This document shows, piece by piece, positions 1-10,760 of a stretch of DNA of 64,000 nt. The stretch spans positions 1 to 64,000 of the forward strand of contig DAIDHZ010000008.1 in NCBI GenBank assembly GCA_027451825.1. The letters are read 5' to 3'. This DNA comes from Chlamydiota bacterium (GTDB lineage: Bacteria > Chlamydiota > Chlamydiia > Chlamydiales > SM23-39). Made by a program: the position numbers and the translations under genes. The notes under the pieces were generated by a model. It did not search any database, was not told where the DNA came from, and saw only the letters and a program-made list of their open reading frames with translations. How positions within the stretch are numbered: the first letter of the stretch is position 1; each line of letters begins with the position of its first letter.

Positions 1-68
1 CAAGATGAAAGAATGTGCTTATTCACCAATATTTCGCAGCCGTTGTTTAATGGGAGAATTTTAATGCG

Positions 69-1436
69 TCAGTTCTGCTTACGACGATACAAAAGAAGCC
101 CAATAACCAGCGTTGCCAAGGTGCCTATGAGAAGTTCTGACTCATAAATGAAGATCTCTTTAAATCCCTTTAAGTTCGATGTTGGGATAAAACTGACCAA
201 AATAGCAAAGATTAAAGAACAAAAAACAAGAGCGCTTAAGAAAAAAGCTCCCTTTTTTCCTCCGGGAACAACATAAGAACCCTGACCTCCTTTTCTTTTA
301 AAACAAACATACGCAACAATCACAAGAAGATACGGAATAAAATAGATGATTGTCGTCATGAGCATCAAAGTCTGATACATCAAATTCACGCTCGGCAGAA
401 AACTTGTCGCAAGTATGATGAAAGAAACCAAAACACCCTCTAAAAGAAGCGCATTCGCAGGGATGCCATGTTTATTTTCTCGATGGAAAAATAGAGGCAA
501 AATCTCTTTTCGGGTGTCTTTAAAAAACATCACTGCAGGAACTAAAATCCAAAGCATGAGAGCCATCAATTCACTCACTGAAATAAAAAAAGCAATAAAA
601 CGGGCTAAATAGACAAGTCCGAATTTTTCTCCAACCAGATGAAAAGCCTCCATCAACCCTGTTGTATCTTTAATTTCATCAGGGCTTAAAATCACCTGCA
701 TAGACAGCGTCGCCAAGGCGTATATAAAAAAAAGAACAAAAGCAAAAACAGTCAATGCCTTAGGAAGCGCTTTTTCCGGGCGTTCAATCGAATTAGAAAG
801 TGTCGGAATGATCTCAACTCCCGCCAAAGCAAACATCAGAAGAGACAAAGACGATAAATTACCCGATAAAGACCCGCTTGGAAGAAACGAAGAAAGAGTA
901 AATGACGTATGACTCTTATGAAAAACCAAAAGAGACGAAATTCCTAAAATAATTAAAATCCCAAAAACAAGAAAAGACCCAATCCCACCAAAAAGCCCCG
1001 CCACTTTACTCATCCGAATCCCTTGCAGCGTCAAGAAAAGAATCACCCAAAAGACAACAATCACTGTACACGTAATAAAAGGAGTATTTTGCGCTAAATC
1101 AGGCCGTCCAAAAGCATAGACAAAACTTGTCGAGAAAAAAGTCAAAATCGCCGGATAAAAAAAGAAATTATTGACCCAATAACACCAAGAGACAATAAAG
1201 GAAGCCTTTGGACCCAGGGTCTTATCAACCCAAACACAAATCCCGCCTTCTTGAGGATAGCGAGTCGCGAACTCAATCACAATTAAAGAAAAGGGAAGAA
1301 GGAAAAAAGCAGCCCCTAAAAACCAAAAGAGTAAAGAAACAGGCCCTAATGCCGCTGCAACAGCAATCCACCTAGGTCCAAGATTTGCCGCAATCGACAT
1401 GATAAACACATCTTTCGCTTTTAGAATTTTTTGCAT
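69..1436 (-). CDS. APC-family amino acid permease
   Basis: This 455-residue polytopic inner-membrane protein has about twelve hydrophobic segments. Its N-terminus (IAANLGPRWIAVAAALGP, residues 15-32) matches the first helix of amino acid/polyamine/organocation permeases, and YPQEGGICVWV (about 60-70) matches the helix 2-3 region of the GadC/YjeM-like branch. Such carriers exchange or import amino acids; the substrate cannot be read from the sequence. The gene starts 10 nt after the stop of cmk-plsC, so it is probably the last gene of the purA-uppS-cdsA-cmk operon. In an intracellular bacterium it would supply host amino acids. The family is clear; the specificity is unknown. Confidence 0.85.
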   Translation of the reverse strand: MQKILKAKDVFIMSIAANLGPRWIAVAAALGPVSLLFWFLGAAFFLLPFSLIVIEFATRYPQEGGICVWVDKTLGPKASFIVSWCYWVNNFFFYPAILTFFSTSFVYAFGRPDLAQNTPFITCTVIVVFWVILFLTLQGIRMSKVAGLFGGIGSFLVFGILIILGISSLLVFHKSHTSFTLSSFLPSGSLSGNLSSLSLLMFALAGVEIIPTLSNSIERPEKALPKALTVFAFVLFFIYALATLSMQVILSPDEIKDTTGLMEAFHLVGEKFGLVYLARFIAFFISVSELMALMLWILVPAVMFFKDTRKEILPLFFHRENKHGIPANALLLEGVLVSFIILATSFLPSVNLMYQTLMLMTTIIYFIPYLLVIVAYVCFKRKGGQGSYVVPGGKKGAFFLSALVFCSLIFAILVSFIPTSNLKGFKEIFIYESELLIGTLATLVIGLLLYRRKQN

Positions 1437-1446
1437 AAGCCCTCGT

Positions 1447-2772
1447 CTAAGGAGGATCGCCGACAGATCCTCCTTGATACCACTTTTTTAAGTTTTCTAT
1501 AGACTGTAGGCTCTTTTCAATCAACAGTTGCTCAGCTTCTTTTCTTGGCAAATCCTCAAATTCATCCCATTCAATCGGGGATCCAAAAGTACACGTTATT
1601 TTTCCAAAAAACCTTGGGAATTTACGAGATGGCGGCCAAGCCTCGAAAACACCGTGCAAATAAGCCGGATATACAGGACATTTCGCCTTGATCGCCAAAA
1701 AACCAAACCCTCTTTGAAAAGGTTGAATATTTCCATCGATGGATCTTTTGCCTTCCGGGAAAACAATGATTTTTTTCTGATTTTGCAGTAACTCCACCAT
1801 CTTCTTAAGAACTGCCATATCACCTGCATCTTGAGAGACCGGATGTGTATTCAACACATGAATCAAACGCCCTAAAAGAGGGATGCGGAACAAAGACTCT
1901 CTCGCCATAAAATGAACTTCTTCAGGACAAGAAATCGACAATACGGGAGGATCGTAAAAAGAAGTGTGATTAGCAATCAAAATCCCCGCGCCCGGGCGAA
2001 GGTGCTTCAATCCATGAATTTTTAAACGAAAAAATACTTTAAAAAAGAAGCGCGCTAAAAGATACACGAGCCAATACGATGTCTTCATCCGAAAGAAAAT
2101 CGGCTTTACTTGCGCCTGAAGCTGCAAGATTTTATCGACGACATCAAAAATGCTTAACTCAGATGTATCAATCAAAATCGCATCAGGAGCTTGTTTAAGA
2201 GGAGAGATGGATCGCGTCGTATCATTTTCATCTCGCTTCAGTACTTCTTGTAAAATCTCTTCTTTGGTCAGTCCTTCAGAAAAATCAGGAAATTTACCAA
2301 TAAGCTCCTGATATCTTCTTTCAGCACGAATGACAGGATCTGCCGTTAAAAAAATTTTTAAATCCGCATTTGGGAACACAACGGTTCCCATATCCCGTCC
2401 CTCAAAAACAGCATTGACTTTGCGTGCAAATTGCCTTTGTTTTTTAACAATTGCTTTTCTCACTTGGGAGTACATAGAAATCTGAGAAGAAACGGAAGAA
2501 ATCTCTCGAGAGCGGATGTTTTTTGTCACATCTTCTTGACCTACAAAATACCGTTTTTCTCCATCTACGTCTTTTACTGTAAAATCAAAAAGATTCACCA
2601 AAGAGCTTACTTGAACTTCATCGGAAGGATCTATTTTTTCTTGCAAAACTTTCCATGCAAAGCAACGATACATGGCGCCCGTATCAAAAAAAACAAAACC
2701 AAGCCGCTTTGCAACTTCTTTTGCAACAGTCGACTTCCCTGTACCTGACGGACCATCAATGACAATAATCAT
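1447..2772 (-). CDS. cmk-plsC: Fused cytidylate kinase / 1-acylglycerol-3-phosphate acyltransferase
   Basis: One 441-residue reading frame encodes two enzymes. Residues 1 to about 220 are cytidylate kinase (CMP/dCMP + ATP to CDP/dCDP + ADP), with the P-loop GPSGTGKST at residues 7-15 and the FEGRDMGT motif. After a methionine near residue 228 a PlsC domain follows, with NHTSFYD (the HX4D catalytic motif) and FPEGKRS. It acylates lysophosphatidate to phosphatidate, the substrate of CdsA encoded just upstream. In Chlamydia the two are separate adjacent genes (cmk, plsC); no stop or frame change separates them here. I chose the ATG at 2772, two bases after the cdsA stop. A TTG at 2778 would also be in frame. 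Confidence 0.92.
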   Translation of the reverse strand: MIIVIDGPSGTGKSTVAKEVAKRLGFVFFDTGAMYRCFAWKVLQEKIDPSDEVQVSSLVNLFDFTVKDVDGEKRYFVGQEDVTKNIRSREISSVSSQISMYSQVRKAIVKKQRQFARKVNAVFEGRDMGTVVFPNADLKIFLTADPVIRAERRYQELIGKFPDFSEGLTKEEILQEVLKRDENDTTRSISPLKQAPDAILIDTSELSIFDVVDKILQLQAQVKPIFFRMKTSYWLVYLLARFFFKVFFRLKIHGLKHLRPGAGILIANHTSFYDPPVLSISCPEEVHFMARESLFRIPLLGRLIHVLNTHPVSQDAGDMAVLKKMVELLQNQKKIIVFPEGKRSIDGNIQPFQRGFGFLAIKAKCPVYPAYLHGVFEAWPPSRKFPRFFGKITCTFGSPIEWDEFEDLPRKEAEQLLIEKSLQSIENLKKWYQGGSVGDPP

Positions 2773-2774
2773 AA

Positions 2775-3613
2775 TCAATAAACATATAAGTAAAAATAAA
2801 TAATAGGAATAGTAAACAAAAGAGAATCCATCAAATCCAAAATACCACCCAATCCAGGAAGACGGTTGCTATCTTTTTTATTCGCATCTCTTTTCAATAA
2901 AGATTCCGATAAATCTCCCAGGGGACCCAACAAGCCCAGAACACCCCCTAAAACCAGCGAAGAAATAAGACTCAATGAAAAGTTCCCAATCTCTCCATTC
3001 TTGGCTAAAACATAAAAAATAAAGCTTGCAAAAACAGCGCACACAAGTCCAAACACAGCGCCTTCCACCGTTTTACCGGGACTAATCTGAGGCGCCAATT
3101 TTTTTTTGCCGAATAAATTTCCGGCAAAATAAGCTCCAATATCTGCAATTTTCGTCACAATCAAAAGATAAGCAATCCACCATCTGCCATCCTGGCCGCC
3201 TTGAAAATACAAAATAGAAAGAAGCATTCCCATCGGAACTGCAATATAGATAAGTCCAAATGTAGAGACCGCCAAATCAACAATCGATCCTTCTTTATTT
3301 TTAAAATGCAAAACAAAAAAACATAGGAAAGAGAAAAAAAGAGAGACCCATGGTAGGTTTGCCAAACTTCCATCTTTCGCATAGATGAAAAAAGAAACGA
3401 CTTCCAAAAAAACAAAAGCAGTGAAAAAAGACGTTTTTACATACCCCCCCTTTGTCTTCGCCAATTGTTCATATTCCCAACCGGCTACACAAGCAAGAAT
3501 CCCGACAACCAAAAGCGCCAAATATTGAACCAAAGGATGAAGAGCAAAAACAAGCAAGCAAACCACTAATGGGATTGCAATCCCCGATATCGCAAAACGC
3601 CGACTTAAATCCT

Positions 3614-3617
<4 letters not shown>
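2775..3617 (-). CDS. cdsA: Phosphatidate cytidylyltransferase
   Basis: This 280-residue integral membrane enzyme makes CDP-diacylglycerol from CTP and phosphatidate, the branch point of phospholipid synthesis. There are about eight hydrophobic segments, and the C-terminal half carries the family signature: KIADIGAYFAGNLFGKKKL, SPGKTVEG, then GPLGDLSESLLKRDANKKDS and LPGLGGILDLMDSLLF. In the common signature the last block reads PGHGGxLDRxDS; here His and Arg are Leu and Leu (seen), possibly a lineage trait. The start overlaps the uppS stop by 4 nt, and the stop abuts cmk, so all are translated from one message. Confidence 0.93.
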
Positions 3618-5696
<2,079 letters not shown>

Positions 5697-5777
5697 AGCA
5701 TATAGAATATAAGATATGTAGACAAGATCTAGCTCTTTGAATATCCTTGTACATTCGAGCCAACTCAAAAGACAAAT

Positions 5778-8700
5778 ATGAAAAAAAATCGCAAATGGCA
5801 GACCATCCTTATCGTGGGGGTTTTATGCTTAACCATCTACAATATTCTCCCAACTCTCTTTTATTATTTTCAGCCTCTTCATGAGCCTATCTCCGCAAAA
5901 CAAAGCGAAGACATTCGTTTGCAAATTCAAAATAGAGTCAATCAACTGGAAAAAGACTCTCAAGAATGGCTCGAATCTTTTTGCTCTCTTATTCATGTAA
6001 CGCCAAAATCGATTTCCTTAGACCCTCAAAACCCAAAAGAAATCACCCTCTCGTTCAACCAAAAAAAAGAGGCCGACCTCTTTCGTAAATTCTTACCCAG
6101 AGCAGGAGCTTTAATCCCTTTCGCCCCGGCTCAATTGATGCTCTCTTCTAACATAGATAATGACAAGGAAGTCATCGTTGAACGAAATATCGCATCGCAT
6201 TTAGACCCATCTTTCTTCTCTTATATTTCTAAAAACAGCAAAGAATATGAAAACTTCCTTTTAAGTAGAGCTGCGCATCTTCTTTTTGCTCTCACAAAAA
6301 CAAGCAAAGAAGCAGAGAACTTGCAAAGATTTGAAGGAAAAGACCCAACAGCCCTTTTCCCCATCGTCTCATATCTCATTCTATGCGAAGATCTCTTCTC
6401 GAGCGATCCTGTCTTGGCAGAACGTTTTGCGGCAAGGCTAACTCAAGGTGCTTTCAAAGATAAAAAAGCTTCTTTACAAACCCTCATTCAAGGCATCGAT
6501 CAAGCAAGAGATGCTTTAAAATCAGACAAACAAAAAGAATCAAATTCAGCCATCGAAGCTCAAGAACAAATCCTTGTTAAAGCAAAAAATATTTTAAAAA
6601 AACGAGAAACCTTTTTCCTCAAAGGCAAAGAGCCGTGGGACTTAGAGACCATTCAATCTCTTTTAAAACAGCAAAAAAGTCTTTCCCTTTCTGAAAAAAA
6701 TGCTGTCTTCTCTGAAATCACAATCGATTTTGCGAAAGACAAAATCGTCCTTCATCCTTATCCGGATATCACCGATCTATCCGTTTCTCAAGAGACAACA
6801 ATAAAACAGCCGGTCATCGATGAACTCGCAAAATTAAGTCAAATCTGCAAAGAATCTTTTCAAATCAATCAAGGCGCAGTTGAAATTCAAAGCACTCTTC
6901 TTGCAGACTGCTCCGGACTCATCCTATTCGATCTTGAAAAAATCATTCAATCTCAAGTGGATCTTCTCGTCAAACACTTAAGATCCAAATGGAATCCGGT
7001 ACATCCCGATCTCAAAAACTGTCCTATCGTTACATTGAAAGAATATGAGGCTCTTCCTCCAGAACAAAAGGCGCTTTGCATCGTTATCACATCTTCGAGC
7101 ATTGATTCTTCAAGTTGTTTCGGTATGAACGATCTCAAATCAGATTCTATCTATCTTGCAGTGAAAGGAATTTCAAGAATTGCTCAAAACTATGAAGCCT
7201 TCCCTCATTCCGAATTGAGAGCGCATTTCAGTTCCGATCTCATGCAGCTTCAAGAGCTTTTAAAACAGACAAGATTCTTAAACACCTCAATGATCGGATT
7301 TTCTTCTTTCGATGCGGTCTTTGAAAAACCAAATGCTGCCGGTACTCTCATCGAGGCAACCCGTGAAAAAATCACAACTTGCAGCGATCCCAAATATGCA
7401 TTTCTTGAGCTCTCCAATAAAGAACAAAGAATCCACGTTGAAAATAAAATTGACACAAGCATCCATGAAGATCTCATCAAATGGCAAGATGAATATCTCA
7501 CCGCTTCCGTTAGCCTAAGCCAACAAAATCATTTTGATGTTCCAAAGCCGACAAAAAATATTTTCCTCAATAACCTAAAACTCTCTTTCTCCAAGATGCT
7601 TCGCGGAGATGATCAAAAAATCATCCGTTGGGGACTTGATTTATCCGGAGGGAAAACAGTCGAAATTGAATTGCTAGATGTAAATCACAACGCAGTCACA
7701 GACGAAGCCGATATCAAGCAAGGCTTAAATGAACTCCATGAACGCATCAATAAAATGGGGGTCTCTGAAATCTCTTTACGAAAAGTAGGAAACCACATCG
7801 TATTAGACTTCCCGGGAACTCAAGCACTCTCAGCATCTGAGCTCATTCAAGCTTCCACAATGTACTTTCATATCGTGAATGAACAGTTCTCACCCTCTAA
7901 TCCGATCCTTGGAAATCACGTGGACAATTTCTTACAAGATGTATGGAATGAAGCCACCATCAAAGGGAAAACAGAGAGCCGTTCGATTCATGAAATTGCG
8001 ACTCGCCATCTCTATGGAGATCTCAATGACATTGCAAATCCTCGTCCAAAATCAGAATCAGCTCGCATTCTTTTAGAAAACGGTCTTAAACTCGCTGTGG
8101 GAGATTCTTTAGAGTCATCCAATCACTTTGATGAGACTTTTTCTAAAATTGCAATCTTACGAGGATCAAAACAAAGCGACTGGCAAGGACATCTTCATCC
8201 TCTCATGATCGTCTTTAAAAATTATGCTGTAGAAGGTTCCAATTTAACTCAAATCCATGCTTCTTACGACCCATCCAAAGGAAATTTCTTAAGCTTTGAA
8301 GTGGCTCGCTTTATGCAAAATAAAAATGGGCAAAAAGTCTATCCGCAGCAAGATCTTTACGAATGGACTTCCCACTTCTCTAAAGACAAGATTCGGTCCA
8401 CTCCTTACGAAACATATTCTCGAGGATTCGGATGGAGAATGGCTGTGATTCTCAATGATCGAATCATTAACGCTCCTACATTGGAAGCATCTCTTCGTGA
8501 AAGCGCCTCGATTACCGGAAATTTCTCTCAAAGAGAAGTAGAACATCTTGCAAGAGATTTAAAAGCAGGCTCTCTCACATTCACTCCTCACATTCTTTCT
8601 GAGAAAAACGTAAGTCCGGAACTAGGACAAACGGATCGAACAAAAGGAATCGTCGCGACTGTTGCAGCGCTTTTACTCGTGATCGTCTCCATGATTGGAT

Positions 8701-10157
8701 ATTACCGATTTGCTGGAGTTGTTGCATCGATTGCCGTGATTTTCAATCTTCTCATCGTGTGGGCTACCCTACAAAACTTAGGAGCAACTCTAACTTTGGC
8801 AGGAATTGCCGGAATTATCCTCACTGTTGGGATGTCCATTGACGCAAACGTTCTTGTATTTGAAAGAATTAAAGAAGAATTTGCACTTTCTAAAAAACTC
8901 TCTTCGGCGATCCAGAACGGCTATAAAAAAGCATTGAGTGCGATCGTTGACTCAAACATCACCACGATCATTGCAGCCCTAATCCTTCTCGGATTTGATG
9001 CAGGACCTATCAAGAGTTTTGCCATCAATCTTATGATCGGCATTATTTCCTCCATGTTTACCGCTCTTTTTGTCACAAGAGTTTACTTTGATTCATGGAT
9101 CCAAAATCCGAAAAATAAACTCTTAAAAATGGCGCATTGGATTCGTCCTACGCAATTTAATTTCTTAAAATATGCAAAAATATCCTTTGCAGCGAGCTTA
9201 AGTGTCATTTTGATTGGATGTGCTCTTCTTTTCTTACGCTCCTCTACAGTCCTGGGACTTGATTTCTCCGGAGGAGTTGCTTTAAATCTTGAATTAGAGC
9301 CAAATTCTTCCATCCAATATGCAAAAGAAGTCGAAAAAGCGTTTCAGCAAAAAGGGGCAGCATCGCACGATTTTCAAATTCGAGAACTCACTGCATCCAA
9401 TCAATTACGCATTCTCTTTTCTCCAAGTATGGAAGAAAAAGGAAAACCTTTCTTTGGGCTTCCTGAAGAGCAAGACATCGAAAACCCTCAATTTGCCTAC
9501 GAAAAAAATCCAAGACTCGAATGGATCGTCTCTGCTCTTGAAAATGCACACCTCCAAATTGGAGCCCATGAGAAAGCAAAACTCCAAACGTATTGGACCT
9601 CGATTAGCGGTCAAATGTCTGATTCGATGAAACACCATGCATTCATTGGATTTCTTCTCTCTTTCATTGCTATTTTCATCTATTTGACATTCCGCTTTGA
9701 ATATAAATTTGCAGCAGCAGCGATTGCTTGTCTCATTCACGATGTTTTGATCACCCTGGCCATCATGGGACTTCTTCACTTCTTACAAGTTCCAATTCAG
9801 CTTGATCTCATTACAGTCGCAGCTCTCATGACAGCGGTTGGGTATTCTTTAAATGACACCATCATTATCTTCGATCGCATTCGAGAAGAAATGGAAACGT
9901 CCTCTAAAAAATCACTCATCGACATTGTCAATCACGCTCTCAATTACACATTGAGCCGCACCGTGATTACCTCAGGAACGACGCTCCTTGTTCTTTTAGC
10001 GCTACTCATTCTTGGAGGATCTTCAATTTTCGGATTTGCTCTTGTCATGACAATTGGCGTTGTGTTTGGAACCATCTCATCGTGGTTTATCGCCGCACCC
10101 CTCATGCTCTTTTTCCACAAAAAAGAAGAAAAGCTTGAAATCGCCAAAGTCGAATGA
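5778..10157 (+). CDS. secDF: SecDF fusion, protein translocase accessory subunit
   Basis: This 1459-residue single chain contains both SecD and SecF, as in Chlamydia. It uses proton motive force to pull proteins through SecYEG. There is an N-terminal membrane segment (residues 7-27) and a very large periplasmic region. SecD motifs are RWGLDLSGGKTVEIEL (about 618) and GMSIDANVLVFERIKEE (about 1020); SecF motifs are GLDFSGGVAL (about 1160) and VGYSLNDTIIIFDRIREE (about 1355), each followed by clustered membrane helices. It is divergent from purA across 110 bp. Residues near 443-450 (DSSSCFGM) are encoded by a 23-nt sequence identical to the arm of the family A repeat. Confidence 0.96.
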   Translation: MKKNRKWQTILIVGVLCLTIYNILPTLFYYFQPLHEPISAKQSEDIRLQIQNRVNQLEKDSQEWLESFCSLIHVTPKSISLDPQNPKEITLSFNQKKEADLFRKFLPRAGALIPFAPAQLMLSSNIDNDKEVIVERNIASHLDPSFFSYISKNSKEYENFLLSRAAHLLFALTKTSKEAENLQRFEGKDPTALFPIVSYLILCEDLFSSDPVLAERFAARLTQGAFKDKKASLQTLIQGIDQARDALKSDKQKESNSAIEAQEQILVKAKNILKKRETFFLKGKEPWDLETIQSLLKQQKSLSLSEKNAVFSEITIDFAKDKIVLHPYPDITDLSVSQETTIKQPVIDELAKLSQICKESFQINQGAVEIQSTLLADCSGLILFDLEKIIQSQVDLLVKHLRSKWNPVHPDLKNCPIVTLKEYEALPPEQKALCIVITSSSIDSSSCFGMNDLKSDSIYLAVKGISRIAQNYEAFPHSELRAHFSSDLMQLQELLKQTRFLNTSMIGFSSFDAVFEKPNAAGTLIEATREKITTCSDPKYAFLELSNKEQRIHVENKIDTSIHEDLIKWQDEYLTASVSLSQQNHFDVPKPTKNIFLNNLKLSFSKMLRGDDQKIIRWGLDLSGGKTVEIELLDVNHNAVTDEADIKQGLNELHERINKMGVSEISLRKVGNHIVLDFPGTQALSASELIQASTMYFHIVNEQFSPSNPILGNHVDNFLQDVWNEATIKGKTESRSIHEIATRHLYGDLNDIANPRPKSESARILLENGLKLAVGDSLESSNHFDETFSKIAILRGSKQSDWQGHLHPLMIVFKNYAVEGSNLTQIHASYDPSKGNFLSFEVARFMQNKNGQKVYPQQDLYEWTSHFSKDKIRSTPYETYSRGFGWRMAVILNDRIINAPTLEASLRESASITGNFSQREVEHLARDLKAGSLTFTPHILSEKNVSPELGQTDRTKGIVATVAALLLVIVSMIGYYRFAGVVASIAVIFNLLIVWATLQNLGATLTLAGIAGIILTVGMSIDANVLVFERIKEEFALSKKLSSAIQNGYKKALSAIVDSNITTIIAALILLGFDAGPIKSFAINLMIGIISSMFTALFVTRVYFDSWIQNPKNKLLKMAHWIRPTQFNFLKYAKISFAASLSVILIGCALLFLRSSTVLGLDFSGGVALNLELEPNSSIQYAKEVEKAFQQKGAASHDFQIRELTASNQLRILFSPSMEEKGKPFFGLPEEQDIENPQFAYEKNPRLEWIVSALENAHLQIGAHEKAKLQTYWTSISGQMSDSMKHHAFIGFLLSFIAIFIYLTFRFEYKFAAAAIACLIHDVLITLAIMGLLHFLQVPIQLDLITVAALMTAVGYSLNDTIIIFDRIREEMETSSKKSLIDIVNHALNYTLSRTVITSGTTLLVLLALLILGGSSIFGFALVMTIGVVFGTISSWFIAAPLMLFFHKKEEKLEIAKVE
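7104..7126 (+). repeat. Solo arm of palindromic element A inside secDF
   Basis: These 23 bases are identical to the terminal arm of the family A elements at 36671-36832 and 43140-43301. They are read in frame as DSSSCFGM, the same frame used by the copy inside putA (DSSSCFGI). No second arm is found nearby, so this may be the scar of a lost element or a target of one. Confidence 0.7.
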
Positions 10158-10174
10158 GACATTCCCAAACATCC

Positions 10175-10476
10175 ATCAGGATAGATAGGATTCAAGAAAA
10201 AAACAGGATAACGCCGAAACGGCTAAAGATGACGCCGCAAAGCGGCTGAGGATTTGCAGGTCGGGGAAGCTTTGATCCCCAATGTGAAAGAAAGCTAACA
10301 TCACTAAAACCGATTATTTCGACATATCTTGATTCTTTGAAAAGCGTACTTAATGATGAATTTGGGGATCAAAGCTTCCCCCGACCTGCAAATCCTCAGC
10401 CGCTTTGCGGCGTCATCCTCAGGCACGTCTCGTGCCGTTATCCTGTTTTTTTTTCTTAAATCCTATCTATCCTGAT
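10175..10476. repeat. 302-bp inverted repeat (family C) after secDF
   Basis: Two arms of about 110 nt face each other. The left runs from ATCAGGATAGATAGGATT through AAGCTTTGATCCCCA; the right is its reverse complement with a few differences, ending CCTATCTATCCTGAT. A loop of about 70 nt separates them. The arms contain short inner palindromes such as GCCGCAAAGCGGC. It has no coding content and lies 17 nt after the secDF stop, so the folded RNA could also end that transcript. Confidence 0.75.
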
Positions 10477-10516
10477 CAACGCGTAGCGTTATCCTGCTTT
10501 TTCTAAACCTGCCAAT

Positions 10517-10690
10517 CAGGGCACAAACCATTAAAAGAAATATTTTAACCAAGAGCACAGAGCTCACAGAGGCCGCGAAGCGCGGCAACTTTTGGAGCGC
10601 GCAAAGACTTCTCTCGCCTCTGTGGTGCCTTGCTCTGTGGTTCATTTTCTCTATGAGGTTCAAAAAAGTCTTTTAATGGTCAGTGCCCTG
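10517..10690. repeat. Nested inverted repeats (family G outside, family F inside)
   Basis: The outer arms are CAGGGCACAAACCATTAAAA and the near-complement at 10669-10690. Inside, at about 10547-10642, a second imperfect palindrome of the AACCACAGAGC / CCTCTGTGG type flanks a GC-rich centre. Half an outer arm recurs at 54085-54106 (TTTTAATGGTCAGCGCACTG). Next to the right arm, 10697-10717 resembles a decayed family A arm (CAAGTTGTTTCGAGATAT). No gene is seen between 10158 and 10760. Confidence 0.6.
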
Positions 10691-10760
10691 ACCTGCCAAT
10701 CAAGTTGTTTCGAGATATATCCCATTTCTGCTATAAGCAATCTAAAATATACAAAACCAA

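Noticed and set aside
1-68. Possible 3' end of a plus-strand gene at the window start
   Set aside because: Two short frames are open from the edge, but neither shows a recognisable sequence and too little is present to support a call.
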